32,323 nt of DNA from a bacterium (GCA_023139775.1 JAGLMY010000005.1:1-32323), one strand, 5' to 3'. Positions 21,301 to 26,744 are shown, counted from the stretch's first letter. Notes: generated from the sequence alone by a model not told the origin. Program-made: numbers and translations.

Positions 21301-24300
21301 ATCCAGCTTGCCAGTGGCTTTCGAACCATCTGGCAATTCCAACTCAACCGGTTTGCCTTGGCCTTGGCCTTGGCCTTGGCCCAAGGTGGATTTGCCGGCA
21401 CCGGCAGCAGCTAATGCATCAGCTTCTAAGGGTTTACCGTCTTCACCAAGTTTAACATCAGTCGCTGTTCCCTCAGAATTGCCGTCTTTATCAATCCGGT
21501 CTCCGGCTTTTTGGGGGAGTCCGGGTGTGCTCTTCTTACCATTACCTTTGCCTGGGGCGGTGCTGGCCACGCCGCCTTTGCCTGCCAAGCCTTGGGACAG
21601 ATCCATATCCGGAACTGTAAATTTATCACCTATTTGCTTGGCCTGGCCGTCGTTACCGCCGGCATAGGTGCGGGCTTCAACGCCGGCAGCACCTTGATTG
21701 AAGACGGTAGTATTGTTCTGTTTGTTGGGAAGTGTCTCATTCATAGCCAGCAACTGCGTGCTGCCATCCGGCTTAACAGCCGAAATTTCCATCATCTGAT
21801 TTCCGTCTTGATTTGTATAGGACTTCACGTTAAGGGTCGCGTTGTCAGGAACTGAAGAAAGCACATCCGGGCCCATGGTTTTTATGGCATGCTGCAAGTT
21901 TTTATTCTCTCTATACATTTCACCGGTTACTGAGCTGTTTGTGACCGAAGTTCCCTCTTTAGGAGTAGACTTGGATGGATTAGTCCCTTGGCTGCCTGAA
22001 GATTTGGCGTTCGTGGCCTTTATTTCCGTTAATTGCTGCTGAGTGGCCACGGCATTGGCTAGTGTGGTCGGAGCAACGTAAACACTGCTACTGCCGGTAT
22101 TGGCATTGGTTACATTAGAATTGGATTTGCCTCCCTCAGTGCCATCGCCCTTTGCGTCACCGCCCTCTGCGCCTTCACCTTCTGCTCCTTCGCCCTCTGC
22201 GCCTTCACCGCCACTACCACTTGTGTCACCCTCTTTTCCTTCTACTTTTTCACCATCTTGGCGTTCGCTTTTAGCCACCTTGTCGCCCTCTCTGGTTTGT
22301 TTTGTGTTCAACCCAGTTAAATCCTTGATCTCGACTTTATGTTTATCCCGGACTTGGGGCAGATTTTCCGGGTGATCTGTCAGCTCTTCACGCGAGGCAG
22401 AGTCAGTATGTTTTTGATCTTCAATCTTCGGTGTATTTAATGTGTCATCATGTGTGGTATTTGGCATCTTGGTATCAGGAATCGTCTCCTGTTTAGCGGC
22501 TTGGGGCTTGGGGTTCTCTGTTTTTGTGGTATCCGGAACCGGTTTTGGTGCATCGGCCGGCTTGGTTTTCTCGGACTTCGGCATGCTGCTCTTTGGAGTT
22601 TGTGATTTGTCGGAAACCGTATTTTGGGGCAAGCTAGAGTTGGATACAGTCGCGGTGCTGGATTCAATATTAGATTCGCTGTCCCTTTCATTATTTTCTG
22701 TAATCTCTGCTGTAGTCTCTGCTGTAGAAAATTTACCCGCATCAGTTGCAATCGGATTGCCAACAGCTTTACTATCCTGTCCTGGCATGTTCACTGCCAT
22801 ATTAGATCCGGGTCCAAACACACCAGCACCAACCACACCTTGCGCGCCAGTAACGCCGCCAGTAACGCCGCCAGTAACGTTGCCAGTCTTATTACCAGTA
22901 CCGTCGCCAGTACCGTTGCCGCTGCCGCCGCCAAACATTTTTTGTATATTAGCAGCTAAGCCGGTCCACTCCATGGTTTGTTTCGTTTCGTTCATAGCAA
23001 GACCTGGTATTATTCCGGTAACAGCATCGCCGGCCATCCCAGAAACCATATTAAGCTGGTTCGCGCCCCAGCCCTCGTCTTGCAAACCCGCGGGTTGAGT
23101 GGTTTGGATGAACGAGGAAACCGCTGCCGCGACCACAGGACGAACGATCTCATTTAAGAGAACGCCCAATTCCTGCATCATGTCCAGGCTCAGGGTCTTG
23201 CCCACGTTCTGGATATCTATTTGCGCACTGGCATAGCCCATAACACCGCTGGCCAAGGCGCCGTAAACCGCGCCGGCGCGCATGCCCTGTGCCTCATTGG
23301 GATCGCCGTCGTCTTTTAAAAACGAGACATGGATCAGGACCGATACTATGGCCCGCATCATGGGCGAGAGCAGTACCTTCGCGGTATCTAACTGCTCCAC
23401 GAAGTCTTTGCCTTTATCCATCCCTAAAATGTCCATGAGCCCGTCTTCGAGTCCGTCAAAAAAACCATCACCGGTTAGTAAGCTGGCCAAGCCGCTGGCC
23501 AGAACATCGGCGCCCAGACCCAAAATGGTCTTAAAAACCATAAATTTATCATCCAATGTATTGACAAAGAACTGCATAATGACTTCTTTAATAACCCTCT
23601 TTAAGACTTCCGGCAAAACTTTAGCGTGAGCTATGCTCTTGAGCATATCCAGAAAAGTAGTTAATATAAGCTTGACTCCGTTCTCAAGCGCACTACTAAG
23701 CGCTTTAGCCCAGCCGCCTAAGGCAGCGGTTACAATACTAAGAGCAATGTCCAGCCATTCCGGCATGGGAACAAACAAACAAATCAAACTTATTAATGCT
23801 ATTGCTACCTGAAGCGCTATCATGAAGGCTGTTCCCGCGCCCAGGGTGAAAAAGCTTACAACAATGGTAATAATCCACATGCAGATTTTGCCTATTGGCG
23901 AATTAGCAAATTCACCCAATTCCTCCATATCATCCCACTCAAAAGTAATGATTTTATACATTGTATAACCAGGGACAACAAACAGCAGCATGTCCCCAAA
24001 CGATTTCAGGCTCGGATTTGTAATAAAGTTTATTATCGCATAAATAGGTCCGAGAATTATAAGCGTGATGCCATAGGTGAAGTAATCCATACATCCCGGA
24101 CTACCCTGCGAATTATCCTGTGAGTCTTGTTCCGGCGGAGACGGATGATCCCACATGCCGGCCTGGGCCCAGGGATCTGCTCCAGCAGCATCGGAGCTTC
24201 CCCATCCCTGGCTATCCGGTGTGTGTTCTCCCTCAGGAGCGTCCTGCAAGGTCACAATCTCATCCTGCCTGCCGTCGAAAGCTTCTAAGCTTACATATTT

Positions 24301-26376
24301 AATGCGTGTATCTTCTTTCTGCGCTCCGGCAGTGACTGTAAAATTATAATCATCCCTGTCAAAGATCATGTTGACATCAACCTTTTCCGGATTTAGAGGC
24401 GCGGACATGCCGATATCAATAGTCATGTCCTCCGAATACGGATTCACCGCTTTTTTGTCCAATTCTGAATAATTTGAAGGAATGTTCTCTCCGGTGACAA
24501 TTAAATTTATGCCGCTTTGCAGTACCTCGCCCAAAGTGGCCATATACCCGGATTCGCTCACACCAACGGGTTCCAACCCCAAGCTTTGGAACACGGCTGC
24601 TGCTGATGCTTCCTGCGGCAGATCTTTCAAGTCATCGCCCAGCATATCCGCGTCCACGTTAGCGCCTTTGATTTGAGCTTCGCCTTCTTCCTCATTTTCC
24701 AGCTCGGCTTCCACACGAGCCTCCGGACCAACAATGGCAATATTATTTTCTTCATCCATTTCTGAGTCCGTGTTTTCTACCAGCACCTCATCTTCTGTCT
24801 CACCCGACAATTCAATATTTCCCTCGTTTTCCGTATCCTCGGTCTCATCCTCATCTGTCCTTGCCAGCACTGGCGATAATTCGCGGGCTTCTACAGGCAA
24901 ACCTTCTTCTTCCAATCCCAACTCTTCAAGCAACGCATTGATATCCACATCTTCTTCCAAAACCAGTCCTTCGCCGGCTTCCAAGGCGGGCATACCCTCT
25001 CCCTCCATGACCTCGCCCAGCATGTCTTCCAGCATCTCAACGTCAATATCACTGCCTTCATCCTCGCCGCCTATTCCTAACATGGCCAGTATCTGTTCCG
25101 GAAATCCTTCGCTCTCGCCCTCTTCTTTGGGTTTTTCTTCACCTTTCTCATCGTCATCTGTTTTGACAGCCGCGTCTTTTGGCGACTCTTCCTCAGACAG
25201 CAGGTTGCCCTCTTGGTCATCTTCTTTGTCTTCTACGGCTTCACCTTTTTCATTTTCTTGTGTCAACTCAGCCACTACAGTTAATGCATCTTCTTGGGTC
25301 TCTGTTTCAGTGTCCTTGACTTCGGATTCATTGTCCTGACCTGCTTCTATACCGGCTGCTGTCAGGCTATCCGGCAATTCCAGGTCTTTCGGATTTAAAA
25401 TGTCTTCCTGGTTATTGTCATCACCCAGGCCCAGCAGATTCATAAACTGCCGCGCCATGTCTGAAAACACATTGTCCGGTTTCTGTTCAATGGTTTGCTC
25501 TGCGTCTTGCTCAGCTGTGGTAGTCTGGTTGTCTTGATCTTGGGTAGTAGTGTCCGGAACATCCGCGATTTCCGGTTGTGTGGTGTCTGTCGTAACCGGC
25601 GCTTGATCATCACTCTGATCTTGCGTAACCACCACTTCGGAGACAATAATCGTATTATCAGTTGTTGCGGTAATGATTTTGTCTGTGGTTGGATCTTCGG
25701 TCCGAATCGGTTCTGTTGTGTCGCCAATCGGCTTACTATCCTGAACCACCGGCAACGGAACCGGCAGTCCTGCCAAAGCGCTGTTAGCTTCCGGACTTAA
25801 ACGTGCAGCCTCCACACCACTGCCTAATTGCAGGGTTAAGGTTAATGGTCCTTGACCTGTAGTGACTGCCTCAGCCTGAATGCCTGGATCAACGGCTGGC
25901 ATATTTGAATCCGTATCAGTTATTGGTTGTTCACCCTTTGTCTGGCCGGGAGTATTCTCAATTGCCAGGTTAATCAGCGTATCTAAGCCGGCGCCATTCG
26001 CACTTTGCTCAGCTACGGTTTGTAAAGACACAGTTTTGAGGATATCACCGTATTCTGATTTGAGCACATTTAACTGGGTGTCTCTAACGCCGCCATCCTC
26101 AGTGGTGGGTTGACAGGAGATGGCATCAAAGGCATTGGGTTGATTGTTTTGGATGTTTATGGGAGCTTGGAAATCGTCAACTGTGTCTTGATAGTAGTTC
26201 TCATTGCGGTTGGGATCATAAGCATGCGCCAGTATGATGTCGATCCCGGTCATGGTAAACATAAAAGTTACCGCCAGGATCGTTGAGATTATTTTACGTT
26301 GTCGCTCTCGCAATAATCTGCCGAAGTCCTTACACTTTTTCATTCCAGCTGTAAAAATCATTTCTATGGTTGTCAT
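6337..26376 (-). CDS. Giant exported multidomain protein (6,679 aa) with SF2/SecA-like motor core
   Basis: The frame is uninterrupted for 20 kb. ATG 26376 is preferred to GTG 26385 because AGGTGATC, a perfect anti-SD complement, lies just before it and overlaps the GTG. A basic region and the hydrophobic run IISTILAVTFMFTM form a signal peptide, cut after AHA (residue 52). Approximate residues: 53-325 Thr/Asp/Gln-rich; 325-600 strongly acidic; 760-905 several membrane helices; 1150-1185 Gly-Thr repeats; 1185-2000 disordered Ser/Thr/Lys/Gly-rich; 2010-2170 beta domain; 2170-2480 TPR-like helices; 2480-3120 beta-rich with 64-residue repeats; 3380-3680 hydrophobic Gly-rich; 3700-4880 Lys/Ala-rich helical; 4916-5535 helicase-like core; 6010-6130 and 6430-6485 membrane helices. 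Giant ORFs are known from Omnitrophota-type bacteria. Function unknown; a surface or envelope machine for protein movement or cell contact is speculation. Confidence 0.9.
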   Translation of the reverse strand: MTTIEMIFTAGMKKCKDFGRLLRERQRKIISTILAVTFMFTMTGIDIILAHAYDPNRNENYYQDTVDDFQAPINIQNNQPNAFDAISCQPTTEDGGVRDTQLNVLKSEYGDILKTVSLQTVAEQSANGAGLDTLINLAIENTPGQTKGEQPITDTDSNMPAVDPGIQAEAVTTGQGPLTLTLQLGSGVEAARLSPEANSALAGLPVPLPVVQDSKPIGDTTEPIRTEDPTTDKIITATTDNTIIVSEVVVTQDQSDDQAPVTTDTTQPEIADVPDTTTQDQDNQTTTAEQDAEQTIEQKPDNVFSDMARQFMNLLGLGDDNNQEDILNPKDLELPDSLTAAGIEAGQDNESEVKDTETETQEDALTVVAELTQENEKGEAVEDKEDDQEGNLLSEEESPKDAAVKTDDDEKGEEKPKEEGESEGFPEQILAMLGIGGEDEGSDIDVEMLEDMLGEVMEGEGMPALEAGEGLVLEEDVDINALLEELGLEEEGLPVEARELSPVLARTDEDETEDTENEGNIELSGETEDEVLVENTDSEMDEENNIAIVGPEARVEAELENEEEGEAQIKGANVDADMLGDDLKDLPQEASAAAVFQSLGLEPVGVSESGYMATLGEVLQSGINLIVTGENIPSNYSELDKKAVNPYSEDMTIDIGMSAPLNPEKVDVNMIFDRDDYNFTVTAGAQKEDTRIKYVSLEAFDGRQDEIVTLQDAPEGEHTPDSQGWGSSDAAGADPWAQAGMWDHPSPPEQDSQDNSQGSPGCMDYFTYGITLIILGPIYAIINFITNPSLKSFGDMLLFVVPGYTMYKIITFEWDDMEELGEFANSPIGKICMWIITIVVSFFTLGAGTAFMIALQVAIALISLICLFVPMPEWLDIALSIVTAALGGWAKALSSALENGVKLILTTFLDMLKSIAHAKVLPEVLKRVIKEVIMQFFVNTLDDKFMVFKTILGLGADVLASGLASLLTGDGFFDGLEDGLMDILGMDKGKDFVEQLDTAKVLLSPMMRAIVSVLIHVSFLKDDGDPNEAQGMRAGAVYGALASGVMGYASAQIDIQNVGKTLSLDMMQELGVLLNEIVRPVVAAAVSSFIQTTQPAGLQDEGWGANQLNMVSGMAGDAVTGIIPGLAMNETKQTMEWTGLAANIQKMFGGGSGNGTGDGTGNKTGNVTGGVTGGVTGAQGVVGAGVFGPGSNMAVNMPGQDSKAVGNPIATDAGKFSTAETTAEITENNERDSESNIESSTATVSNSSLPQNTVSDKSQTPKSSMPKSEKTKPADAPKPVPDTTKTENPKPQAAKQETIPDTKMPNTTHDDTLNTPKIEDQKHTDSASREELTDHPENLPQVRDKHKVEIKDLTGLNTKQTREGDKVAKSERQDGEKVEGKEGDTSGSGGEGAEGEGAEGEGAEGGDAKGDGTEGGKSNSNVTNANTGSSSVYVAPTTLANAVATQQQLTEIKATNAKSSGSQGTNPSKSTPKEGTSVTNSSVTGEMYRENKNLQHAIKTMGPDVLSSVPDNATLNVKSYTNQDGNQMMEISAVKPDGSTQLLAMNETLPNKQNNTTVFNQGAAGVEARTYAGGNDGQAKQIGDKFTVPDMDLSQGLAGKGGVASTAPGKGNGKKSTPGLPQKAGDRIDKDGNSEGTATDVKLGEDGKPLEADALAAAGAGKSTLGQGQGQGQGKPVELELPDGSKATGKLDDEGNLALTGTIGPDGKVKFDKPASQGEFDPSNAKLGTATLPGGQKVPCMINIKTKEVHIKAKVGPNGEVSFNGNTAANMTVSSDSKSIESNNTGGTVGDKGGNKTGQPVAKMVGQETRNLADGQKVPDKVNSDGSSVERPKDMLTRAPPTAEENHGSATNDSATDGSANNGTDNNMLGDNSANPEVLNNKSSVDQTKGTLSDSTQPMAKVTNDETTPEIKSDNKIPTNQMSNEQAAGATNDTTKNTTKRETAVKDKEEQAQQEKKVERDKSGQPDTKGTDKTGTKPKSQQTKKDSWSPLAQLLTLGLINFKDPGTVGTSTFEFTGKDGKAVTATVDDTEWNQPYVDRDRRSQVEVKASDGHSYTLAIDQQGNFHGASDYIVVGGFWDNKVISRQMGPNGPADIAYTHFEGQVNQVWKYDTAKKTWVKTQQRIYIRTNRGLEISALLDTRHVAGQPSETRRARVLIANSNPSVMAQNPAVIKVLTDRNLQPGTPAYNQALQEMAGNWSKEAVDIAKNYLAETNVGSPEHETAMGLWASASLKYAENMLDGTPESVKNADSLVSAVLAKISGFKDSATRAEVAAQALKITEQTGNQFLYNKAVEIVEDYLKEQTLNPDPAKVVQTLALALEYHKKAHQKSYQMIRAVEEYERERTPEKLEALVNLARKSGDAGSLIIAAKKQLQAGHMIAAVETAKHAYMAPNKNMLPKEAQMAIDAQVAIILKDANDTSGMIEYVVEGVWEYLEQQMQPQDMAQLQDMVKNASAGDQRLKLFDDSQPKSFSEKMVDKFTKEVIKQVWPQLVKMPFGTQKTVPGLGVINKGADGKLTLTQQLNDYSQIIISFKQEGLGIVVAAIQTSDAQGISAVYQAGEDGVTMTQERMSVQIMLDGQKVTRYVLITQADITDGSASVFHKENGKIYHLTVDTQTRKATADMIYAQDKLLAALNATNHATMVFEGKNPVIFINGKRHETTEVAAITTEHLTQLGIKADSARTLTKMLEGKSAYRAGDGTLFIGTQAEIKAGNYFVAGRNQLDKAGEQTLGYLAEYKDNQLTRADVSGKMLAHDMIITPQPGNAKNYTVTQHSADKSRVSEAIYKDNKPSGSTTIFNDLGNAELHYDAKGDLIPASLQKLTQNKNVTFKMNPDGSFTLTDNKTRKQELFSANGRRLIPGGSSGGSGLQEVMEFDVQQEINLKFAKYNDVDGKGVNMTVHEVTKKHVVVQMSGDGNITKTVTKSDVLGSVDKQSISEWKVDPETKKAGFVWVMDKKEFIATNAEVKFGLAKATGDKFVAQLTDKKGKWGGVQGDAYKNKSDAAAQGIYNLENGKWTWKTDAKEFTASAAEEKQGLAKTGEKFTAYSSEKGKWGGVQGDAYKNKSDAAAQGIYNLENGKWTWKTDAKEITATKTDARKGLVPSVGDKYTAYSTERGEWLPSVSWTAEELAAAKNSPLKNKEQTANVISLAKEKTGKANPEMTITFNKDKQLTGIQFEDKDGNAWNAEFEQKTKTTKKYIPGTHIEAGRDKQITCEVTSWTKTQENQTLTLPGKGEQTGTLRTTYAADGTTKKGEQFTYKGEIAGDRWKGKHAGEVTVKIIRGKNDVVVKNITEGFTPANEQLYLARERIATAGNISQWMELYGKSDMAGATAENIGRKIFMADIKEAYATVSHKINRAIYQSSEYAIDAASLTHNLMGKIKYFFGNKDAAAVHTAIAAHTGQAHQETFGKMLHIDWANDNLLVTGAKLALGAGTYFFVKTEIMLGFMAPLVLDVANGVRTMVRDVSRGEGWGDWDALIVTGAGLVDFPIHMWEMLKTNPAQALAFAFGGGQFVGTVARKAGISVSRATVNQVMNFGYLMVANRALGLAGEYIGGYFGSDLGAFYGKGLGGLSAIPAMGSIAMHLKGGQVKAFGREFKFEGVKARAQTVGYTRAIFGLKGAGVFVVGGLQATRHTLTSPITAGLKLPGRIFSLVGGRAYFANRYANRVTRIAQGKSHMTQTEIIINKYGRNITAYALKLGRNAKKGTFQDIKKAVAVRVESSGKRMQIGDRQAFTQLNQGVQAKVVTALARVGADRLTTNRVIDKISRTANGDVGKINKILESVTNQKDSITALEMEKEAAQIEPVSAKSAANAPGKSSFISRIRNHFKTSDAAALEAMGIAQKHNYTNAKSVYQGVKLVSKASNVLARGLGKGGNQALNIINSLNKDGLKTVLSRAGLKECNAMLSRNPAKTNEILAAVFEKSPIALKTLIAGTDAKAAQVLLEKTSSKVMDKTGVLEALAAPILNKALAKMSGREKRLLVNKLSAKTAESGKAMEGLDTAKKSETAKTASEADTARLAPLLEKLASKLNLQNTTKLVADLPIKHPAKAAMQQAVIEGIMQSSLSARKKIAALKTTFNIHGDKANKLLDQLGTERMQNIMTQNPLAGLKFVDAMKLTAKEKTALFKELFLKKDSVLQKDIIKDAVNFNNFKTVCKEVCKVFGKDKVVKNGLNGIGKKIRNVQRRNEEIAAKEMKSKGDVPAQVEAAQAQAEPGNLQSKKNKVMKSFKSAAGNMRGLLEAISREWANSRLVWDTGQVNEAQVIVAATAFHAAQAFVLGSIKGIRAWRLNSSPRAKARAINRLNQNRPGFENTIKANDVRSVEISRVAKMFAGNPRKTLKFLQELKLSPAEKVNLLQNRDFSNAMIKYSQEKGRAAFLQKELGKYFGQEGQVSEAINKLTAKAEIVIREAIAKDLAKSMGIKSLEKANGITRGAIRNIAKEIASARKTAYGRKVTASEKTAIVRKIANEYRRAEQNNISRAEAKSRAEVFLNVELGKKAATDKAQGVLKSEAKAEKAGEKTGTKFSRLKETLKKAPNAVKSWIEALVNARAEAKNRIWTEKLHKAEQALEIANDKAAWDKSALREIKAAQKQVDRLTAKLLKVTGDFKTINSTEIKNKLKELSIEDKKILTKSLANINKYGKKLAKGRNGGTLRKLWASRYAKKLADAIAELQKHKLMDKIMESVGLEGLTDMSEAIIKVNGKETTRIKNLGESIAEVLKMVRNELGFAKPLAGNRAEIRDEIVKTIISEGAKAKALKQSVERLLKKMENTHGRITEKVLRKMIKESLHLDTNAYVDSIFKAVKEGVTLSLKDGAKLEALGYQAVSAKEASLTNKSGLRTRVDIAIKNLNEARGLKLNTQGKRIMADVILRFQKDANYRNFTRDADAQAFLFRQAELHYLNLELHGKNSGIKNLIGTALQLAMGGGKSGSGLSMEVGRELFMAKHPGKEVPAMLYMTKDATLVMQMLKEGAFKTWDKQGILEVLSKDNAAKVIKNGFENNKVYIMENETLKHIVLEMRSAGKNDAWIANKLQKKLGTVAWDEFHAIFHTTDTIIGASGVWNKLSDGVREQATDMLLDLTRSYAEVRKWYKAAEKSGMKFNDMFVSIESGVNKEIRGQFTFNKKARASLLKATGFDYNRSGDAFILDKMVKVLSSKNKHQWSGTYVKGKGTSYGTMEGGVGKPNTIKGDTFEAALTHIEIFLAAMAKKKGFNINRMTNKEFATKHDDFIKTAGDALAHTTTERVTMAEAVQLIGAHNIVAFSGTFEGLAQRTLRAWGKTVLKINAEPQVALKEVAKGEATFTVKIDDKIISIKQGKNGNLELVLNRESARVNRFMLKEAMSHLDSGKDYGGKLTNQAYTHSDGTVLVHALKIARQKYWGNKSKMVVINTKTVERYIERHKRDIMKKIKAQGTDIKLVKTRDGMLDMADIVTRKAVEKAVDMMLEVQAGKNVVQLVYVDGMAPDLWSVAMDKVGKKIQTPEAKKDGKVIPAGWKQKRMLFAARIGEGLNTYKITAANKGMRAEIIDMRMSPLDVARQAAKRVGVFDKKTGEFRRAQGTYHNIIDLNDTANVKTSEKQEFKTFIKKAEAKMKSRRGDARYFEIKNKDAKGIEGDLIREFCDLLVSEGGATTGITRRILNEVDAAKSADAYKTQAGIQTEKTTKLSVSKTSDKYMPELAKKIEKNLPSKLREFQGVTDCLARRTRNQAGQSKLLQNPAFHTYHMRTKGLVNWIPGIGSVVSHMQMQTAALKNSAAQISLVSAYAKTWKEWNQFENIDTKQAEIRDQMSELTKEDPKLAESQEQMVEMQMAKTFGSTWQSDQKQYEKMKAEYGRNWFEKAMADKFGADWRVYQRLESSLNALNIPFIGKIAGGFMAEFVLARQPYLVRSLYNQSLQNIARVNAKIPVLRADAGKTITYQNQTMDKNQAVQYVQQNLVMAQSLANRYEFKQTPQMAGLQAQPKTYGNNSQILQRVVKEQLDSSGSAAQLGLAAKQQWHNLVRGIHRVQFFTPFFNVKNGVLIPSTPTKLLVGAAVVGAFSFTSLCPWAMMLAFMGITIISGFKKDSAKTGAESSNKMLGFMKKMSGGGPAAVPMAIVGLVSSLFFAPAWAAPYVVGLALGKLNSEVMNYITKVPEQDSETVIVNKASKDTVQAVAGGGVFAEFKKRMKGRDKSEAVPELTEILKESGVKLVAGEKMNHYGFALTLAALFDLVPNALESVKRIAVDAEADKADQQKTSVTVDSSSVKFLGQQFSESVLNQLIMAATTKLFGGGTEETLDTLTNSYIVKLKQHPRFKGFGNNAFQEFLKQYIMDGENLKILCTSDMKLTTLYEKVKSKMGREFTEKDMSNLAEASVELETEAFTLMKQKAAEIKTAAAENQPGMVVEFNTIFGMSYAAYQKMMKPSWSQEIFTKIVGKERLHSEQTPLIFIRSKSQQMIGWGAVSLAAGAALILGVGTVAPIILGIGAAVFGAALALEGTATWFQAKKMAFRINPTDTVQEQLDNVVFASRDVKVESQAKMITGKELRAVEALKQSKEFTKEYGVPPQTYQDISINALLNNAGFKKAIANLKIAGTEQIVSEESQNSAIRLALLHLLQAVESDAKYKTKIAIAGDITKILGFLGFNINMTYKEYADALSITLTPEAVPRTLLEYKNLGRIIESLEGFGVGIKLDMAPQTPQRKLKAVGAAA
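9763..11631 (-). other. SF2 helicase/SecA-like ATPase core inside the giant protein
   Basis: Motifs appear in the right order for a two-RecA-domain motor. Motif I is QLAMGGGKS (near residue 4,916; compare SecA TGEGKT). Motif II is WDEFH (near 5,037, DExH type). Motif III-like is FSGT (near 5,255). Motif V-like is IGEGLN (near 5,497). Motif VI-like is QAAKRVG (near 5,530). The core of about 620 residues fits SecA or DExH helicases. In motif VI the second arginine of the usual QxxGRxGR is not seen, so ATPase competence is uncertain. I see these motifs by eye; family placement is inference. Confidence 0.6.
17036..17540 (-). repeat. 64-residue tandem repeats in the giant gene
   Basis: DNA at 17126-17237 and 17318-17429 is identical over 112 nt apart from two bases, both synonymous, at an offset of exactly 192 bp (64 codons). 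Both encode KGKWGGVQGDAYKNKSDAA followed by QGIYNLENGKWTWKTDA. Flanking parts of the unit (KE-F/I-x-A-T/S ... GLA ... GDKF/Y-x-A) recur three times with more divergence. The near-identity suggests a recent duplication or gene conversion. Confidence 0.8.
21355..21381 (-). repeat. Six-base tandem repeat coding Gly-Gln runs
   Basis: The unit CCTTGG (plus strand) is repeated about four times and encodes GQGQGQGQG in the giant protein's disordered region. Such a run can change length by slippage in steps of two residues without breaking the frame. Confidence 0.7.
22150..22210 (-). repeat. Glu-Gly-Ala tandem repeats in the giant gene
   Basis: The region encodes imperfect repeats of GEGAE (GGEGAEGEGAEGEGAEGG), an acidic flexible linker between Ser/Thr/Lys-rich stretches. 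It is a low-complexity coding repeat, not an independent element. Confidence 0.7.
22847..22920 (-). repeat. Gly-Thr linker repeats, 12-base unit
   Basis: The unit CCAGTAACGCCG (plus strand) occurs three to four times and degrades into related units. It encodes TGDGTGNKTGNVTGGVTGG. It follows the first membrane cluster and probably acts as a flexible linker. Confidence 0.65.
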
Positions 26377-26382
26377 GCTGAT

Positions 26383-26387
26383 CACCT
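26383..26387 (-). promoter_or_regulatory. Strong ribosome site of the giant gene
   Basis: On the minus strand GGAGAGGTGATC lies before the start. Its AGGTGATC part is an exact complement of the usual 16S rRNA 3' end. The core AGGTG ends 6 nt before ATG 26376. This decides the start. Confidence 0.7.
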
Positions 26388-26428
26388 CTCCACTTGGGTG
26401 TAAACTTTAAAAAAATTAAATATATATC

Positions 26429-26440
26429 GGGATTTATCCC
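26429..26440 (-). other. Small leader hairpin of the giant gene
   Basis: GGGA and TCCC arms (extendable to GGGAT/ATCCC) form a short hairpin in the about 100-nt leader. On the minus strand a T-rich run follows some 14 nt later, too far for a standard terminator. A regulatory role is possible but unproven. Confidence 0.3.
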
Positions 26441-26465
26441 AATTTGTAATAATTACCAGAAAAAC

Positions 26466-26487
26466 ATACTTATTCTATAGTAAGTAT
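26466..26487. promoter_or_regulatory. Inverted repeat over the giant gene's start of transcription
   Basis: Arms ATACTTA (26466-26472) and TAAGTAT (26481-26487) are separated by 8 nt. They overlap the -10 element and the predicted start point near 26476. The position is that of a repressor operator; the regulator is not known. Confidence 0.4.
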
Positions 26488-26511
26488 ATCATCTGAAAGT
26501 GTTTAAGTCAA
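26483..26511 (-). promoter_or_regulatory. Near-consensus sigma70 promoter of the giant gene
   Basis: TTGACT (26511-26506) and TATACT (26488-26483) are separated by exactly 17 nt, each one mismatch from consensus. This is the best promoter match noticed in the window and is positioned to transcribe the giant gene with a leader of about 100 nt. Confidence 0.65.
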
Positions 26512-26697
26512 AATGGGCGCAAAAATAATATCCTTGTTTTACAATGGTTTTGTCGGCTTTAGGCGAGGTGCAATAAAAATCGGTTTTTTCACAGCCTAAA
26601 ACCCTAATTTATTTGTTCACAAATTCCCCAAAAAATAAGTGGTTTTTTCAACAATTCGTATATCTTACCTAAAAACGAAATAGAAAAAAGCGAGGCA
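26512..26697. other. Intergenic A+T-rich stretch between divergent genes
   Basis: There is no supported gene. The arms TTTAGGC and GCCTAAA (about 26559-26605) are complementary but separated by around 30 nt of A/T-rich sequence, so a loose hairpin is possible. Nothing else is recognised. Confidence 0.35.
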
Positions 26698-26723
26698 GGG
26701 CGACCGCCAGGGTCGCCCCTACG
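26698..26723. repeat. GTAGGGGC-type palindrome, copy 5
   Basis: Arms GGGCGACC (26698-26705) and GGTCGCCC (26711-26718) enclose five bases and are followed by CTACG. The CCCCTAC edge occurs on the right side only. It lies upstream of the transketolase operon. Confidence 0.65.
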
Positions 26724-26744
26724 CCAACGTATACACAAAATGTT

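Noticed and set aside
17036-22920. CRISPR-like array
   Set aside because: The repeats are in-frame coding repeats of the giant gene with no regular spacers; no cas gene is present.
22442-23098. 218-aa open frame on the plus strand opposite the giant gene
   Set aside because: Its Val/Ser/Pro-rich low-complexity composition mirrors the antisense Thr/Gly/Lys repeats, and no family motif was seen.
24734-25339. 201-aa Ser-rich open frame on the plus strand
   Set aside because: It is the complement of the acidic Glu/Asp region; long antisense frames are expected from that codon bias.
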